Positions 18,615 through 28,827 of a stretch of 64,000 nt of DNA are shown here, in pieces (position 1 is the stretch's first letter; every line of letters begins with the position of its first letter). The notes below the pieces were generated by a model. That model saw only the letters and a list, made by a program, of their open reading frames with translations. It did not search any database and was not told the origin of the DNA. A program made the translations under genes and the position numbers. Location of the stretch: the NCBI GenBank assembly GCA_947450605.1, contig CANFWB010000002.1:21564-85563 (forward strand), read 5' to 3'. The stretch comes from Burkholderiaceae bacterium (GTDB taxonomy: Bacteria; Pseudomonadota; Gammaproteobacteria; Burkholderiales; Burkholderiaceae).

Positions 18615-19484
18615 TTACTCATCCGCAATGGTGTTGCGCAATATTCCAATGGATTCAATTTCGATTTCACAAATATCCCCGGGTTTCATAAAAACGGGGG
18701 GTGTTCGTGCATATCCTACGCCAGCAGGTGTGCCGGTAATGACAACATCACCTGGTTCAAGTGTCATGCACTCGGATATCAGCACAATGGTCTCAGCAAC
18801 GTTCCATAGAAAGTCTTTGGTATTGGCGTTTTGCATGACTTGACCATTCAAACGAGATTGAATGTTTAGACCATCGCATCCAAGGGGCAGCTCATCTGGC
18901 GTAACCAGCCAAGGCCCAAATGCACCAGTTTGATCAAAGTTTTTACCAATGGTCCATTGATTTGTTTTGCGTTGGTAATCACGAATGCTGCCATCATTAA
19001 AGATGCTATACCCAGCAACGCAATCCAAGGCATTCTCCAGTGTGCAGTGCCGCGCTGTTTTGCCGACTACAAACGCCAGCTCAGCTTCGTAATCCAATTT
19101 ATCTGAAACCTTGGGTCGCACAATCGGACTTAAGTGTGCCGTTAATGAGCTTGGCCCGCGCATAAAAAAACTCGGATATTCTGGTCTTGCATTACCACCT
19201 TCTTTAGCATGGTCAGCATAGTTAAGGCCCATGCAGACGATTTTTCCAGGTCTTTCAATTGGTGACTTAAAGGTGATCGCGCTAATATTTTCTTGAATTG
19301 AATTTGAATTTTCAATCGCTGTTTTTGCACGATCCAAATATTTTTTGGATTGAATAATTTCTTGCAAGCTATGGGGGATTGATGGATCCGTTGCAGATAG
19401 ATTGATAAAGGTATCCGAGTTGCCTTTCAAGAGGGCGCCTACGCCCTCATATCCATTTGAACCCTTAAAGCTAAATAGTCTCAT
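18615..19484 (-). CDS. Fumarylacetoacetate hydrolase-family protein
   Basis: GLNYADHAKEG, DYEAELAFVVGKTAR, GDVVITGTPAGVGYAR. Confidence 0.9.
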   Translation of the reverse strand: MRLFSFKGSNGYEGVGALLKGNSDTFINLSATDPSIPHSLQEIIQSKKYLDRAKTAIENSNSIQENISAITFKSPIERPGKIVCMGLNYADHAKEGGNARPEYPSFFMRGPSSLTAHLSPIVRPKVSDKLDYEAELAFVVGKTARHCTLENALDCVAGYSIFNDGSIRDYQRKTNQWTIGKNFDQTGAFGPWLVTPDELPLGCDGLNIQSRLNGQVMQNANTKDFLWNVAETIVLISECMTLEPGDVVITGTPAGVGYARTPPVFMKPGDICEIEIESIGILRNTIADE

Positions 19485-19662
19485 CTTGAAATCTCCAATT
19501 GAATGGGTTTATTTGTATTTGTTTTCGCAGTATAGGCCAGTCTTCAAGGTCAATCTAGTTCGCTAAGGAGCTATTTCATAGATCCCGCAGCCAGCTAAAG
19601 TGTGATAACTTTCCACTAGTCACCCATGAGTACCAACCATAATAAGAAAGCCTAAAAATACA

Positions 19663-21321
19663 ATGGAGATGCCAAGTAAGGTTCTAAATGGCGGCCAGAT
19701 ACTGGCAAATGCGTTAGTAAGACAGGGAGTGGATATTGCCTTTGGTGTTCCTGGTGAGAGCTTTCTCCCGTTGCTAAATGGCCTCGTAGAGCATCCTCAA
19801 TTTCAATTTATTACCTGTCGACAAGAGGGTGGTGCTGCGTATATGGCCGAAGCCTATGGAAAATTGACAGGTCGCCCTGGTATATTGATGGTTACCCGTG
19901 GTCCAGGCGCCGCAAATGCCATGATTGGTATGCATACCGCCTATCAAGACTCGACGCCGTTGGTTTTGTTGGTTGGTCAGGTTGGCACTGACATGGTTGA
20001 GCGGGAAGCGTTTCAGGAGATAGACTACCGCCGCATGTATTCAGAGTGCGCAAAATGGGTTGGCAGTATTGACCGCATTGATCGGATTGATGAATTTGTC
20101 TCTCATGCATTCCATGTGGCTCAGGCTGGCCGTAAAGGTCCTGTTGTGTTGGCCTTGCCGGAGGACGTGCTGTATATGATTGGTCAGGAAAACCCTGTAA
20201 AACCGGCCCATATTGTTCAGCCAGGTTTAGATCTCAATAGCTTTAATCAGGCCATGAAGATATTTTCATCGGCCAAAAAACCGATGATCATTGCTGGTGG
20301 TGGCAATTGGAATAGTACTGCTTGTTTGGATTTACAAAGCTGGGCCAATGCACAGGGTGTACCAATTGCGACGAGCTTTCGCTCTCAAGATATCGTTGAC
20401 AATCTCAACCCTTCATTTGCGGGTGATTTAGGGATTGGTGCTAATCCTGCCTTAGTCAAGCGCATCCAGGAGGCCGATGTATTGTTGGTGATCGGAGAGC
20501 GCTTAGGCGAAATGACAACTGCTGGTTACAGTCTCCTGACTGTCCCCCAGGCTAAAAATACATTGATTCATGTGCTTTCGGGTCCAGAAGAGTTGGGTCG
20601 TGTATATCGACCTGACTTTGCTCTGAATTGCAGTCCAGAAAATTTCTGCTCTGCTTTAAGGTCTGTGAAGATGCATGCAGAGTATGACAGCGCCTCCGCA
20701 AAGGCTGCCCACGATGAGTACTTGGCATTCTCTAGTCCAGTAACGGTTTTGGGTGACTTGCAGTTGGCGCAGATCATGGATTCATTGCCAACTGCTATAC
20801 CGCGCGATTCAATCATCACCAATGGGGCTGGGAATTTTGCAACCTGGGTACATCGTTTTTATCCCTACGGAGCTTATAAAACCCAATTAGCACCAGCCAA
20901 TGGTTCAATGGGGTATGGATTGCCCGCAGCTGTTGCTGCAAAGATTGTCAGTCCGCAAAAAGTGGTGATCGCAGTCTGTGGCGATGGTGACTTTATGATG
21001 AACTGCCAGGAACTAGCAACTGCAGCGCGCTATGACGCCTTCCCAATTGTGTTTGTTGTGAATAACAGCATGCTTGGGACCATTCGCATGCATCAGGAGA
21101 GAGAGTTTAAGTCTCGTGTCATTGCGACTGGCTTAACAAACCCAGATTTTGTGAGGTTTGCGGAGAGTTTTGGAATGCCCGGGTTTAGGGTAAGTAAAAC
21201 TGAAGAATTTGCACCCGCACTTGCAAAGGCGCTCACTAGCAATAAAGGAGCTTTGATAGAGTTAGTCTTGGATCAGGAAGTCATCTCGCCAACTAAAACA
21301 CTTTCTCAATTAGGTAGGTAA
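19663..21321 (+). CDS. Thiamine pyrophosphate-dependent enzyme (acetolactate synthase/decarboxylase superfamily)
   Basis: CRQEGGAAYMAEAYGKLTG catalytic Glu region; GDGDFMMNCQELATA...NNS TPP motif. Confidence 0.9.
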   Translation: MEMPSKVLNGGQILANALVRQGVDIAFGVPGESFLPLLNGLVEHPQFQFITCRQEGGAAYMAEAYGKLTGRPGILMVTRGPGAANAMIGMHTAYQDSTPLVLLVGQVGTDMVEREAFQEIDYRRMYSECAKWVGSIDRIDRIDEFVSHAFHVAQAGRKGPVVLALPEDVLYMIGQENPVKPAHIVQPGLDLNSFNQAMKIFSSAKKPMIIAGGGNWNSTACLDLQSWANAQGVPIATSFRSQDIVDNLNPSFAGDLGIGANPALVKRIQEADVLLVIGERLGEMTTAGYSLLTVPQAKNTLIHVLSGPEELGRVYRPDFALNCSPENFCSALRSVKMHAEYDSASAKAAHDEYLAFSSPVTVLGDLQLAQIMDSLPTAIPRDSIITNGAGNFATWVHRFYPYGAYKTQLAPANGSMGYGLPAAVAAKIVSPQKVVIAVCGDGDFMMNCQELATAARYDAFPIVFVVNNSMLGTIRMHQEREFKSRVIATGLTNPDFVRFAESFGMPGFRVSKTEEFAPALAKALTSNKGALIELVLDQEVISPTKTLSQLGR

Positions 21322-21323
21322 AA

Positions 21324-21344
21324 AAGAGGAGCATTGCTCCTCTT
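21324..21344 (-). terminator. Rho-independent terminator for the minus-strand Bug gene
   Basis: AAGAGGAGC-att-GCTCCTCTT; read on minus, followed by a T6 tract. Confidence 0.75.
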
Positions 21345-21366
21345 ATAGCCGGTGGATTCTAGGTGA

Positions 21367-22398
21367 TTAATCGACCTTTGCCCCAGAATCTTTAACAACC
21401 TTCGTCCATTTGGCAATTTCATTTTTAATGTAATTCGAGAATTGAGCTGGTGTGTTACCTACAGGTTGCGCACCCATTGCTAAATACTTTTCTTTTACTG
21501 ACGGACTGTTAATGGCAGCCATTAATGTGGCGCTATCTTTATTCAGAACGTCTGCAGGCATATTGGCAGGGCCGACTACCCCGAACCAAGATGTCGCCTC
21601 GTAACTGGGTAAGTTTGCAGCTTCAGCAATGGTTGGTAGATCCGGAAATGCAGGTGAGCGTTTGGCGCTGGTAACTGCCAAGGCTTTTAAGCGACCAGCT
21701 CGAATATAGTTAATGGAGGAGGGGAGGTTGTCAAACATGATGTCAACGTTTCCGGCCATGAGATCAGTCACTGCTGGCGGACTTCCCCTGTAAGGCAAGT
21801 GAACCATATAGGTTTTGGTCATTGATTTAAATAATTCACCAGCCATATGGATCGAAGTGCCATTGCCGCTTGAAGCCATATTAATTTTTCCTGGATTGGC
21901 TCTTGCGTATGCAATTAAATCATTCACGCTATTGATATTATTTTTAGCTGCAAATTCAGGATTCACAACTAGGACATTGGGTAATTCCGCCACCAATGAA
22001 ATGGGTGTGAAATCTTTAATCGGATCAAATGGTAGTTTTCCGCCACCTTGGGTGTAGAGGGGCTGGTTAATACCGTGTGTACCAACAGATGCCATGAGCC
22101 AGGTATAGCCATCAGGAGCTGATTTAGAGACTATTTCTGCTCCAATATTACCTCCTGCGCCTGGCTTATTGTCAATAATGACATTCCACTTGACCGTACT
22201 TAAGAGTTCATTTTGCAGTGGTCTGGCAATGTTATCGGTTGCGCCACCAGCTGGAAAAGGGATGATAAAACGTATTGGCTTATTTGGATAATCCGACTGA
22301 GCGAGGGATATATGGCTTGTAGCCATGAAAAGGGCTATGAGTGCCGTAAAGAATAGAGTAATGCGTACAAACATGTTTAAAGGCTTGCCTTGAATCAT
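21367..22398 (-). CDS. Bug/TctC-family receptor
   Basis: [44 protein letters not shown] at 22398 ([10 protein letters not shown]) more plausible than 22473. Confidence 0.95.
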   Translation of the reverse strand: MIQGKPLNMFVRITLFFTALIALFMATSHISLAQSDYPNKPIRFIIPFPAGGATDNIARPLQNELLSTVKWNVIIDNKPGAGGNIGAEIVSKSAPDGYTWLMASVGTHGINQPLYTQGGGKLPFDPIKDFTPISLVAELPNVLVVNPEFAAKNNINSVNDLIAYARANPGKINMASSGNGTSIHMAGELFKSMTKTYMVHLPYRGSPPAVTDLMAGNVDIMFDNLPSSINYIRAGRLKALAVTSAKRSPAFPDLPTIAEAANLPSYEATSWFGVVGPANMPADVLNKDSATLMAAINSPSVKEKYLAMGAQPVGNTPAQFSNYIKNEIAKWTKVVKDSGAKVD

Positions 22399-22627
22399 TG
22401 CTATCTCCTGTTTACTAAATTCATTCTGATGATGATTTTTAATACAGCACTTTAAGCATAACAGACCAATCAAGGGCCGGGCTCCGAAAGATTGAAAGTG
22501 GGGTGTAGCGCTAAATCAAGGTGAATGAAGAGTATCCTACGGGGTCTGTGGTGAGCATTGTAAAAATGCACGGGATTCCCCCTTTTGACCTTCCGCCCTT
22601 AATTGAAGGCATCAACGAAAGAATGCA

Positions 22628-23212
22628 ATGACAAAACTGACATCCAAACCCATCCTAAAAAAAGCTAGCGGTATTTTGGCCCAAGAATTTGCAACTCCCA
22701 AGGATATTGCCTGGGCTTGGGTCACTTTATTATTGTCGCAAGAGGAGCAGAAACGCGATAGCGAGGAAAAGCGCTATAGCCGTATTGCAGAATTCGAAGC
22801 CTGGATCTTGGAGTTAAGCTTAACTGCAGACCCTAAAAATCCTGAGAGCGGCACAGTTAGTCCTGATGCAGTAAAAAATTCTGCAAGAAATGTGTTTGAG
22901 TGGCCTCATGAATATATCTTCGAAGCTCCAGCAAGCCCAAAGCACCCGGACTCGAAAGTCACCTATAGCGATACGATTACCAAACCTATCTTGGATGCAG
23001 TCAAAGAGGCCGGCGGATCAGATGATCGTGCTGCATTAATGGCCATTCTTGAGGGGTATGCAAATGAAGGCAATGAGCCCTTTGGCAACGTTACTCCAGA
23101 GGGAATTGAGTGGAAAGGTAGCGCCTGGTCAGAGGGGGATAAATACAACCTTCTTACTATTAAGACTTTAAATAATCGCCTGGCTAACCTGCGAAAAAAA
23201 GGATTGATCTAG
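22628..23212 (+). CDS. Hypothetical protein (194 aa), no family recognised
   Basis: Uninterrupted ORF with plausible coding composition; no recognisable motif. Confidence 0.6.
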   Translation: MTKLTSKPILKKASGILAQEFATPKDIAWAWVTLLLSQEEQKRDSEEKRYSRIAEFEAWILELSLTADPKNPESGTVSPDAVKNSARNVFEWPHEYIFEAPASPKHPDSKVTYSDTITKPILDAVKEAGGSDDRAALMAILEGYANEGNEPFGNVTPEGIEWKGSAWSEGDKYNLLTIKTLNNRLANLRKKGLI

Positions 23213-23292
23213 CTCGATCATTCCAGCGTGGTCTTAAAACTCCTGCTAAACGAAGACCTGACTACTATAAGTTAGACAGTTTTTAATCTAGA

Positions 23293-23338
23293 ACTACACC
23301 ACCCCTTCTTTTATTGGGTTGGTGTAGTAGCCAATCAA
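23293..23338. terminator. Hairpin between convergent genes
   Basis: ACTACACCACCCC ... GGGTTGGTGTAGT arms with one mismatch; no T-tract. Confidence 0.4.
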
Positions 23339-23341
23339 TTC

Positions 23342-23731
23342 TTACAGCTTTTCAGCTATCGCCTCAATTTCTATTTTCAGTCCGAAGTGAAGTTGACTGG
23401 TGGGGACAACGGCTCTAGCCGGAAGTGAATTCCCGGCCCATTCTGCATAAATTGCATTAAATTCAGGCCAATTGGCTATGTCATCCACATAAACTCTCAC
23501 TTGTAGCAAGTTTTGTATAGCGCCACCAGCGCCTTCTAGAGCACATTTCAGATTTTCTAAAACTTGAACTGTCTGTTCTTTGAAAGTAGCCTGGGTGAGT
23601 TTTTGTCCATCCCTTGTAATTGGTAGCTGTCCCGAGATAAAAATAAGTTGATTAGCGACAACAGCATGACTATAGTGCCCTCCCGGCTTCGAAAGGGTTG
23701 AGGGATTAAAGTATTCGACTTTTGATTTCAT
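23342..23731 (-). CDS. RidA/YjgF-family protein
   Basis: YSHAVVANQLIFISGQLPI, VRVYVDD, PARAVVPTSQL, IEIEAIA. Confidence 0.9.
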   Translation of the reverse strand: MKSKVEYFNPSTLSKPGGHYSHAVVANQLIFISGQLPITRDGQKLTQATFKEQTVQVLENLKCALEGAGGAIQNLLQVRVYVDDIANWPEFNAIYAEWAGNSLPARAVVPTSQLHFGLKIEIEAIAEKL

Positions 23732-23736
23732 ATGGA

Positions 23737-24741
23737 TTATTGAATTTGCAGGTTGGCTTTTTTTACGATCTCTTTGTACCTATCGAGGTCTTCTCGTATT
23801 CTTGAGGTAAATTTTTGCGGAGGCATGCCACCAATATCGGCACCTTTGTCGGCAAAATTTTTCTTTACCTCAGGCTGTTCAATAGTCGCAAGCACTTCTT
23901 TATAAAGCTTTTGAATAATTGCATCGGAAACTCCTTTTGGCGCAAATAAGCCAACCCAATTTGATGCGTTCACAATGGGAATACCATCATCTTGAGTGGA
24001 AGACCAAGACTTGTTATAGCTAGACCTAGCATTGGTGGTGAGGGAAATAACTTTGACATTTCCAGAGAGAATGTGTGGCGCTACTGCTGGAATAGCTACA
24101 ACTCCAAGGGGAACCTCACCGGAGGCAACAGCTGCAACTGCTGGGGCTCCACCTTTATATGGTACGTGCAAAATCTTTACGCCGCTTTCTAGGGCGATCC
24201 ACTCGCCAGCTAGATGGTTAATGCTGCCATTTCCAGGGGTGGAGAACGAAAGTGAGTCCGGATTTTTTTTAGCCGCTGCAATCATTTCCTTATAGGTATT
24301 GAATGGAACCTTGCTATTTGCCACCAAAAGCATCGGGGTGTCGCTAATCATGGTGATTGGTGAAAAATCCCTTTCGAGGGAATAGGGAATATTAGGGAAA
24401 ATAGCGGGATTTACAGCAAACTCTCCAGTGTGGGCCATTAGCAGTGTGTAGCCGTCAGGCGCACTGTTGGCAGCTGCAGTGACGGCGATAAAACCATTGC
24501 CGCCTGGTTTGTTGTCTATAACAAAATTCCAACCCAGTCTTTCAGTCATCTTTTGAGTCAGCAGTCTTGCTGTGACATCAACAACTCCCCCAGGAGCGAA
24601 TGGCACGATGATTCGAATTGGCCTATTGGGATATTCCTGGCAAAAAGCGGTATTCAGACTACCAAAAAAAATTGCTACAAAACACAAAATCTTAAGCGTG
24701 AAATGTTTCATGTTGATCCTATTAGAGTGATTGGTTGGCAA
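23737..24741 (-). CDS. Bug/TctC-family receptor
   Basis: YPNRPIRIIVPFAPGGVVDVTAR, PDGYTLL. Confidence 0.95.
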   Translation of the reverse strand: MPTNHSNRINMKHFTLKILCFVAIFFGSLNTAFCQEYPNRPIRIIVPFAPGGVVDVTARLLTQKMTERLGWNFVIDNKPGGNGFIAVTAAANSAPDGYTLLMAHTGEFAVNPAIFPNIPYSLERDFSPITMISDTPMLLVANSKVPFNTYKEMIAAAKKNPDSLSFSTPGNGSINHLAGEWIALESGVKILHVPYKGGAPAVAAVASGEVPLGVVAIPAVAPHILSGNVKVISLTTNARSSYNKSWSSTQDDGIPIVNASNWVGLFAPKGVSDAIIQKLYKEVLATIEQPEVKKNFADKGADIGGMPPQKFTSRIREDLDRYKEIVKKANLQIQ

Positions 24742-25216
24742 CTTTTCTTTTTTCGCTTGCTAAGAAAACGGCTTTAATGATTTCTGGATAGGCGCCACAA
24801 CGGCATAAATTTCCAGATAGATAGTGCCGTACTTGATCTTCGCTGGGATTTGGGTGTTTATCTAACAATTGACCAATCATTAAAATAAATCCAGGCGTAC
24901 AAAATCCACACTGAAAGGCGCCCGCCTCAATGAAGGCTTCCTGTATAGGGTCCAGAACCCCATCTTTTTCAAGGCCTTCTATCGTTCGCACTGTTTTGCC
25001 ATCCAACATGGCAGCAAACTCTAAACATCCAGAATAAGCAACATCATCTATCAATACTGTACAGGCACCACATAAGCCCTGACCACAGCTTTCTCTAGCG
25101 CCACGAAAATTGAGTTGATTGAGTAATTCAATAATATTTTGATTATTACCAACCTCGGCGCTAACCTTGGTTCCATTGAGAATAAAATGGATCGCTGTTT
25201 TAGTGGGGCCCATCAA
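24722..25216 (-). CDS. Molybdenum hydroxylase [2Fe-2S] subunit
   Basis: CGQGLCGACTVLID, CGFCTPGFIL, LSGNLCRCGAYPEI cluster ligands. Confidence 0.95.
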   Translation of the reverse strand: MMGPTKTAIHFILNGTKVSAEVGNNQNIIELLNQLNFRGARESCGQGLCGACTVLIDDVAYSGCLEFAAMLDGKTVRTIEGLEKDGVLDPIQEAFIEAGAFQCGFCTPGFILMIGQLLDKHPNPSEDQVRHYLSGNLCRCGAYPEIIKAVFLASEKRKVANQSL

Positions 25217-25217
25217 T

Positions 25218-27506
25218 TTATTCCTTGTTTGGTAGGTTTATTTGCTGTTGCAATCCAGAAAGAATTGCTTCGGCGGTAATTGGGAGTTCACAAATACGAA
25301 CCCCAATTGCATCATCAATGGCATTGGCAATTGCTGGCGAAACTCCAAAGGTGGCGCTTTCGCCAACTCCCTTTGCGCCATAGGGCGCATTTTTTTGATA
25401 AGCCTGAACGATCTCGTTTTCAAAAATCAGGGGGAGATCATTGGTTCCTGGAATTTTGTAATCCGCAAAAGAGGCATTTGTCACCTGACCATGATCTAAA
25501 TTCATTTTTTCAAACAAAGTAAATCCCAATTGCATGATTGCGGCACCAGAAAGCTGAGTCTCAACGACCTTTGGATTGATTGCATTACCGCAGTCAACAA
25601 CATTAATCATCTTTGCTATTTTAATTTCACCAGACTCTGTATTGACTTCGAGTTCAACACCTGTTGCGCCAATCATCCAAAACGGTGTTGCATTTGTCGT
25701 TGACCCATCAGTTTTATCTGGCGGTGTATAAGTTGGTATATAACTGCCAAAGCCCACTAGAGTGCCGGCTTGCATGCCGTATCGTTTTATAAAAACTGCT
25801 TTCATGTCGCCATCGTAATTTGGGCCCAAACCCGCTTCGTTAGCCAGTGCCTGCTGCTTGTTTTTCAAATCTAGGGCCGCTAAGTGAACTGCATGCCCCA
25901 TATGAAAGGTGGATCTCGAGCCTAGGGTGGCCATATCGTATGGCGTGATATCGGTATCTGGGGTGGTTACTTTAATTTCTACGGCGGATACGCCCAAGAC
26001 CTCGGCTGCAATTTGTGCCATTGCGGTATCTGAGCCTTGGCCCATATCTACGGTTCCCATGGAAAGTATGTAACTTCCATCAGCGCCAAGAGTAATGATG
26101 GCGGTAGATGTAGTTGGCGCTACAACCGCTTTAAAGCCGATGCCAATGCCACGACCTCGTTTTACTATCCCTTCGCTTTGCTCAAGGGGGGTATCCCAAT
26201 GCATTCTGCTTGCAAGACGTTCTAATACAAGCTCAATTTCAGCGCCTTGCATCAATGTCCCAGTTGCTTGAGGGCGACCTTCTTTTAAAATGTTCTTGCG
26301 TCGAATAGTTAGTGGATCTAATTTGAGTTGGCGCGCAATGATGTCGATATGGCTTTCATAGGCCCAAACTAATTGTGGGATGCCAAAACCCCGGAGCGCT
26401 CCAGAAGGAGGTCTATTGGTATATAGGGCATATGAATCAATCTTAACGTTATCAATATCATATGGCCCCGCAGCAGTAAAGCCAGATTTTTGCGTAACTC
26501 GAGGCCCTATATCCGCATAGGCGCCGCCATTCCACCATACATCGCATTGCCTTGCAATAATTTTTCCATCCTTAGTCACTCCACTCTTAATTTTGAATGT
26601 AGTGGGGTGTTTGGTGATGGTGTAAAACTGCTCCTCCATGCTGAGCGAAACTTTCACCGGTCTTTTTGACAGCATAGCAAGCGCTACTACCAGTGCCTCT
26701 AATTTGATATAGAGCTTTGCTCCAAATCCGCCGCCTAAATGAGGGACCTTAACTTGGATTTGGTTCTCTCGAAAACCTAATAGGCGTGCAATTTCTAATT
26801 TGACGAACGATGGACTTTGCGATGCTGTGTAAATTGTAATTTGGTCATCAGTTGCTTGCGCCATGGAGACCATCGGCTCCAAAGGCGTGTGCATCACTTG
26901 CTGTGTTCGGAAGGTGTTTTCAATGACAAAATCAGCCTTGCTAAAACCCTCCTCAACATCTCCTCGCTTGAGGTGATAGTCAAGGGCAATATTGGTATTC
27001 TTTTTGCCAATAAGGTGTTTCAAATCTGGGAATGTTCCAGAGGGCTTTAAAACATCGTGAACAATTGCTTCCGAGGTCATTGCTTCGATTTCGTCATAAA
27101 CCGCTGGCAATTCCTCATAATCGACCTCAATGAATTGAGTGGCATATTCAGCTATATGGGGATCCTCTGATAGCACTACAGCAACAGGCTCACCTACATA
27201 GCGCACCTTTTCATGAGCAAGTATTGGTTGATCTAGAAATGCGGGACCAAAGTAGGGTTCGGGAATAATTTTAATAATGTCATCGATCGTGAAGACGGAG
27301 TGAACACCGGGAATTTTCTTTGCTGCTTCTGTATTGATGGATTTAATTAATCCATGAGCTACGGTACTTCTGAAAATTTTTCCATGGAGCATGCCCGGTA
27401 AGGTCAAATGATGTGTATAGATGGCTTGACCCGTCACCTTGGCCTTTGATTCCTTTCGCGGCAGTGATTTTCCAACTTGATTTGTGGGGGCTAAATTATT
27501 TGGCAT
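25218..27506 (-). CDS. Molybdenum hydroxylase molybdopterin-binding large subunit (xanthine dehydrogenase family)
   Basis: GGGFGAKLYIK, PPSGALRGFGIPQ, GVGESATFG near the C-terminus (GAKGVGES); start MPNNLAP at 27506 preferred over 27551. Confidence 0.95.
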   Translation of the reverse strand: MPNNLAPTNQVGKSLPRKESKAKVTGQAIYTHHLTLPGMLHGKIFRSTVAHGLIKSINTEAAKKIPGVHSVFTIDDIIKIIPEPYFGPAFLDQPILAHEKVRYVGEPVAVVLSEDPHIAEYATQFIEVDYEELPAVYDEIEAMTSEAIVHDVLKPSGTFPDLKHLIGKKNTNIALDYHLKRGDVEEGFSKADFVIENTFRTQQVMHTPLEPMVSMAQATDDQITIYTASQSPSFVKLEIARLLGFRENQIQVKVPHLGGGFGAKLYIKLEALVVALAMLSKRPVKVSLSMEEQFYTITKHPTTFKIKSGVTKDGKIIARQCDVWWNGGAYADIGPRVTQKSGFTAAGPYDIDNVKIDSYALYTNRPPSGALRGFGIPQLVWAYESHIDIIARQLKLDPLTIRRKNILKEGRPQATGTLMQGAEIELVLERLASRMHWDTPLEQSEGIVKRGRGIGIGFKAVVAPTTSTAIITLGADGSYILSMGTVDMGQGSDTAMAQIAAEVLGVSAVEIKVTTPDTDITPYDMATLGSRSTFHMGHAVHLAALDLKNKQQALANEAGLGPNYDGDMKAVFIKRYGMQAGTLVGFGSYIPTYTPPDKTDGSTTNATPFWMIGATGVELEVNTESGEIKIAKMINVVDCGNAINPKVVETQLSGAAIMQLGFTLFEKMNLDHGQVTNASFADYKIPGTNDLPLIFENEIVQAYQKNAPYGAKGVGESATFGVSPAIANAIDDAIGVRICELPITAEAILSGLQQQINLPNKE

Positions 27507-28368
27507 GGTTGACACCGTTGTTATAGGCTTCAAGAAGGGCACGTTTGACATAAACCCTCGCTAATTGGCGTTTATAGTCAGCACTACCAAGATGATCTGA
27601 AGTGGGATCGATTTCAGCTGAGACTAGATCTGCAGCTGAGGTGAGCAATGCTGGTGTTAATTCTTTGGTGGACAATCTATTTTCAAGTTCAATCAATCTA
27701 ACGGGGGTATCAGAAATTGAGCCCATAAATATTCTAGACGTGTCAATGTGATCGTCTTTAATAGTGAGATTAACCGCCACGCCTAATGCCGGCCAATCAT
27801 CTGCCGATCTGGTAGTGCACTTAACGTAGGACGAATAAGGGCTGATATTGGCAGGAAGTGAAATTTCATATATCAGTTCATTGGCCTCAAGACAGGTTTC
27901 GTAGTAGCCCAAATATAAGTTATCCACCGGAATAGTGCGCTTGCCCTCTGGGCTGATGGTTTGCACGTTGGCAGATAGGCAGCACAAGATTGGTGGCAAG
28001 TCCATATGTGGATCGCCGTGGGATAAGGCACCGCCAATTGTTGCAGAGTTTCGAACCCGAACATTCGCTAATTTAATCATTGCGCGGCAAATTACAGGGG
28101 CGTGAGTAGCAAGCAATGCCGAGTTTTCCAAATCTGAGAGTTTGGTAAGTGCGCCGATTTTGAGTTCGCCATTGGGTGCAACTTTGATATACGCGCTGTC
28201 CTTGATGTTGCGCAGACTAACCACTTGGGTAGGTGTAAATATTTGACTTTTCATCATCTGCATTAATGCTGTGCCGCCTGCAATGGATTTAGAGTTTTCT
28301 GGGTCGAGGCTGAGCAATTCAATAGCTTCATCAAAACTAGTGGGCTTTAATAATTCAAATGGCAACAT
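27496..28368 (-). CDS. Molybdenum hydroxylase FAD-binding subunit
   Basis: SIAGGTALM, VRVRNSATIGGALSHGDPHMDLPP. Confidence 0.94.
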   Translation of the reverse strand: MLPFELLKPTSFDEAIELLSLDPENSKSIAGGTALMQMMKSQIFTPTQVVSLRNIKDSAYIKVAPNGELKIGALTKLSDLENSALLATHAPVICRAMIKLANVRVRNSATIGGALSHGDPHMDLPPILCCLSANVQTISPEGKRTIPVDNLYLGYYETCLEANELIYEISLPANISPYSSYVKCTTRSADDWPALGVAVNLTIKDDHIDTSRIFMGSISDTPVRLIELENRLSTKELTPALLTSAADLVSAEIDPTSDHLGSADYKRQLARVYVKRALLEAYNNGVNHAK

Positions 28369-28383
28369 ACAATCTACTCTTTC

Positions 28384-28827
28384 TTAATTAAGAAAAGCAT
28401 TTTTCAAATTATTGGCAAATTGATTTTCAAGTTCTTTTGCTTTTGATCTTAAAACGGGCTGACCAAGGCCGCCCAGTTTTCCAGTTAACACAATATCAAT
28501 AGAGTAATCAATCACCGTCTCACCATCTAATTCACTCAAATTTGCCGTTGAAACCGTAGTTAAGCGTCCCACCAGCCCAATAGGATTACCCTCGGTCTTA
28601 GCAGTAATTTTCTGCGGAGAATGTAATTCGGTTATTTCGACAGTAATGGCAAACTTCATCTTGATGTAGGCAATCTTTGTCTCTAAGATTGCGCTGTATT
28701 TATTTGGTCCGATCTCGGTTAGATTTGTGACTCCATCGATGCAGGATGCAAAAAAGACGGGGTTGCTGAGTTTTTCAAAGACCGCGGAGATGGATGCTGG
28801 TACTTGGATCTTCCCGATAATATTCAT
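28384..28827 (-). CDS. CoxG-like SRPBCC-family protein
   Basis: Pattern IPASISAVFEKLSNP...CIDGVTNLTEIGPNKY...GKLGGLGQPVLRSKAKELENQF, next to Mo-hydroxylase genes. Confidence 0.85.
   Translation of the reverse strand: MNIIGKIQVPASISAVFEKLSNPVFFASCIDGVTNLTEIGPNKYSAILETKIAYIKMKFAITVEITELHSPQKITAKTEGNPIGLVGRLTTVSTANLSELDGETVIDYSIDIVLTGKLGGLGQPVLRSKAKELENQFANNLKNAFLN

Noticed and set aside
25218-28827. Aerobic CO dehydrogenase (CoxMSL) reading of the Mo-hydroxylase operon
   Set aside because: The large subunit shows PPSGALRGFGIPQ, not the AYxCSFR signature of form I CODH; only the general family and CoxG-like partner are supported.
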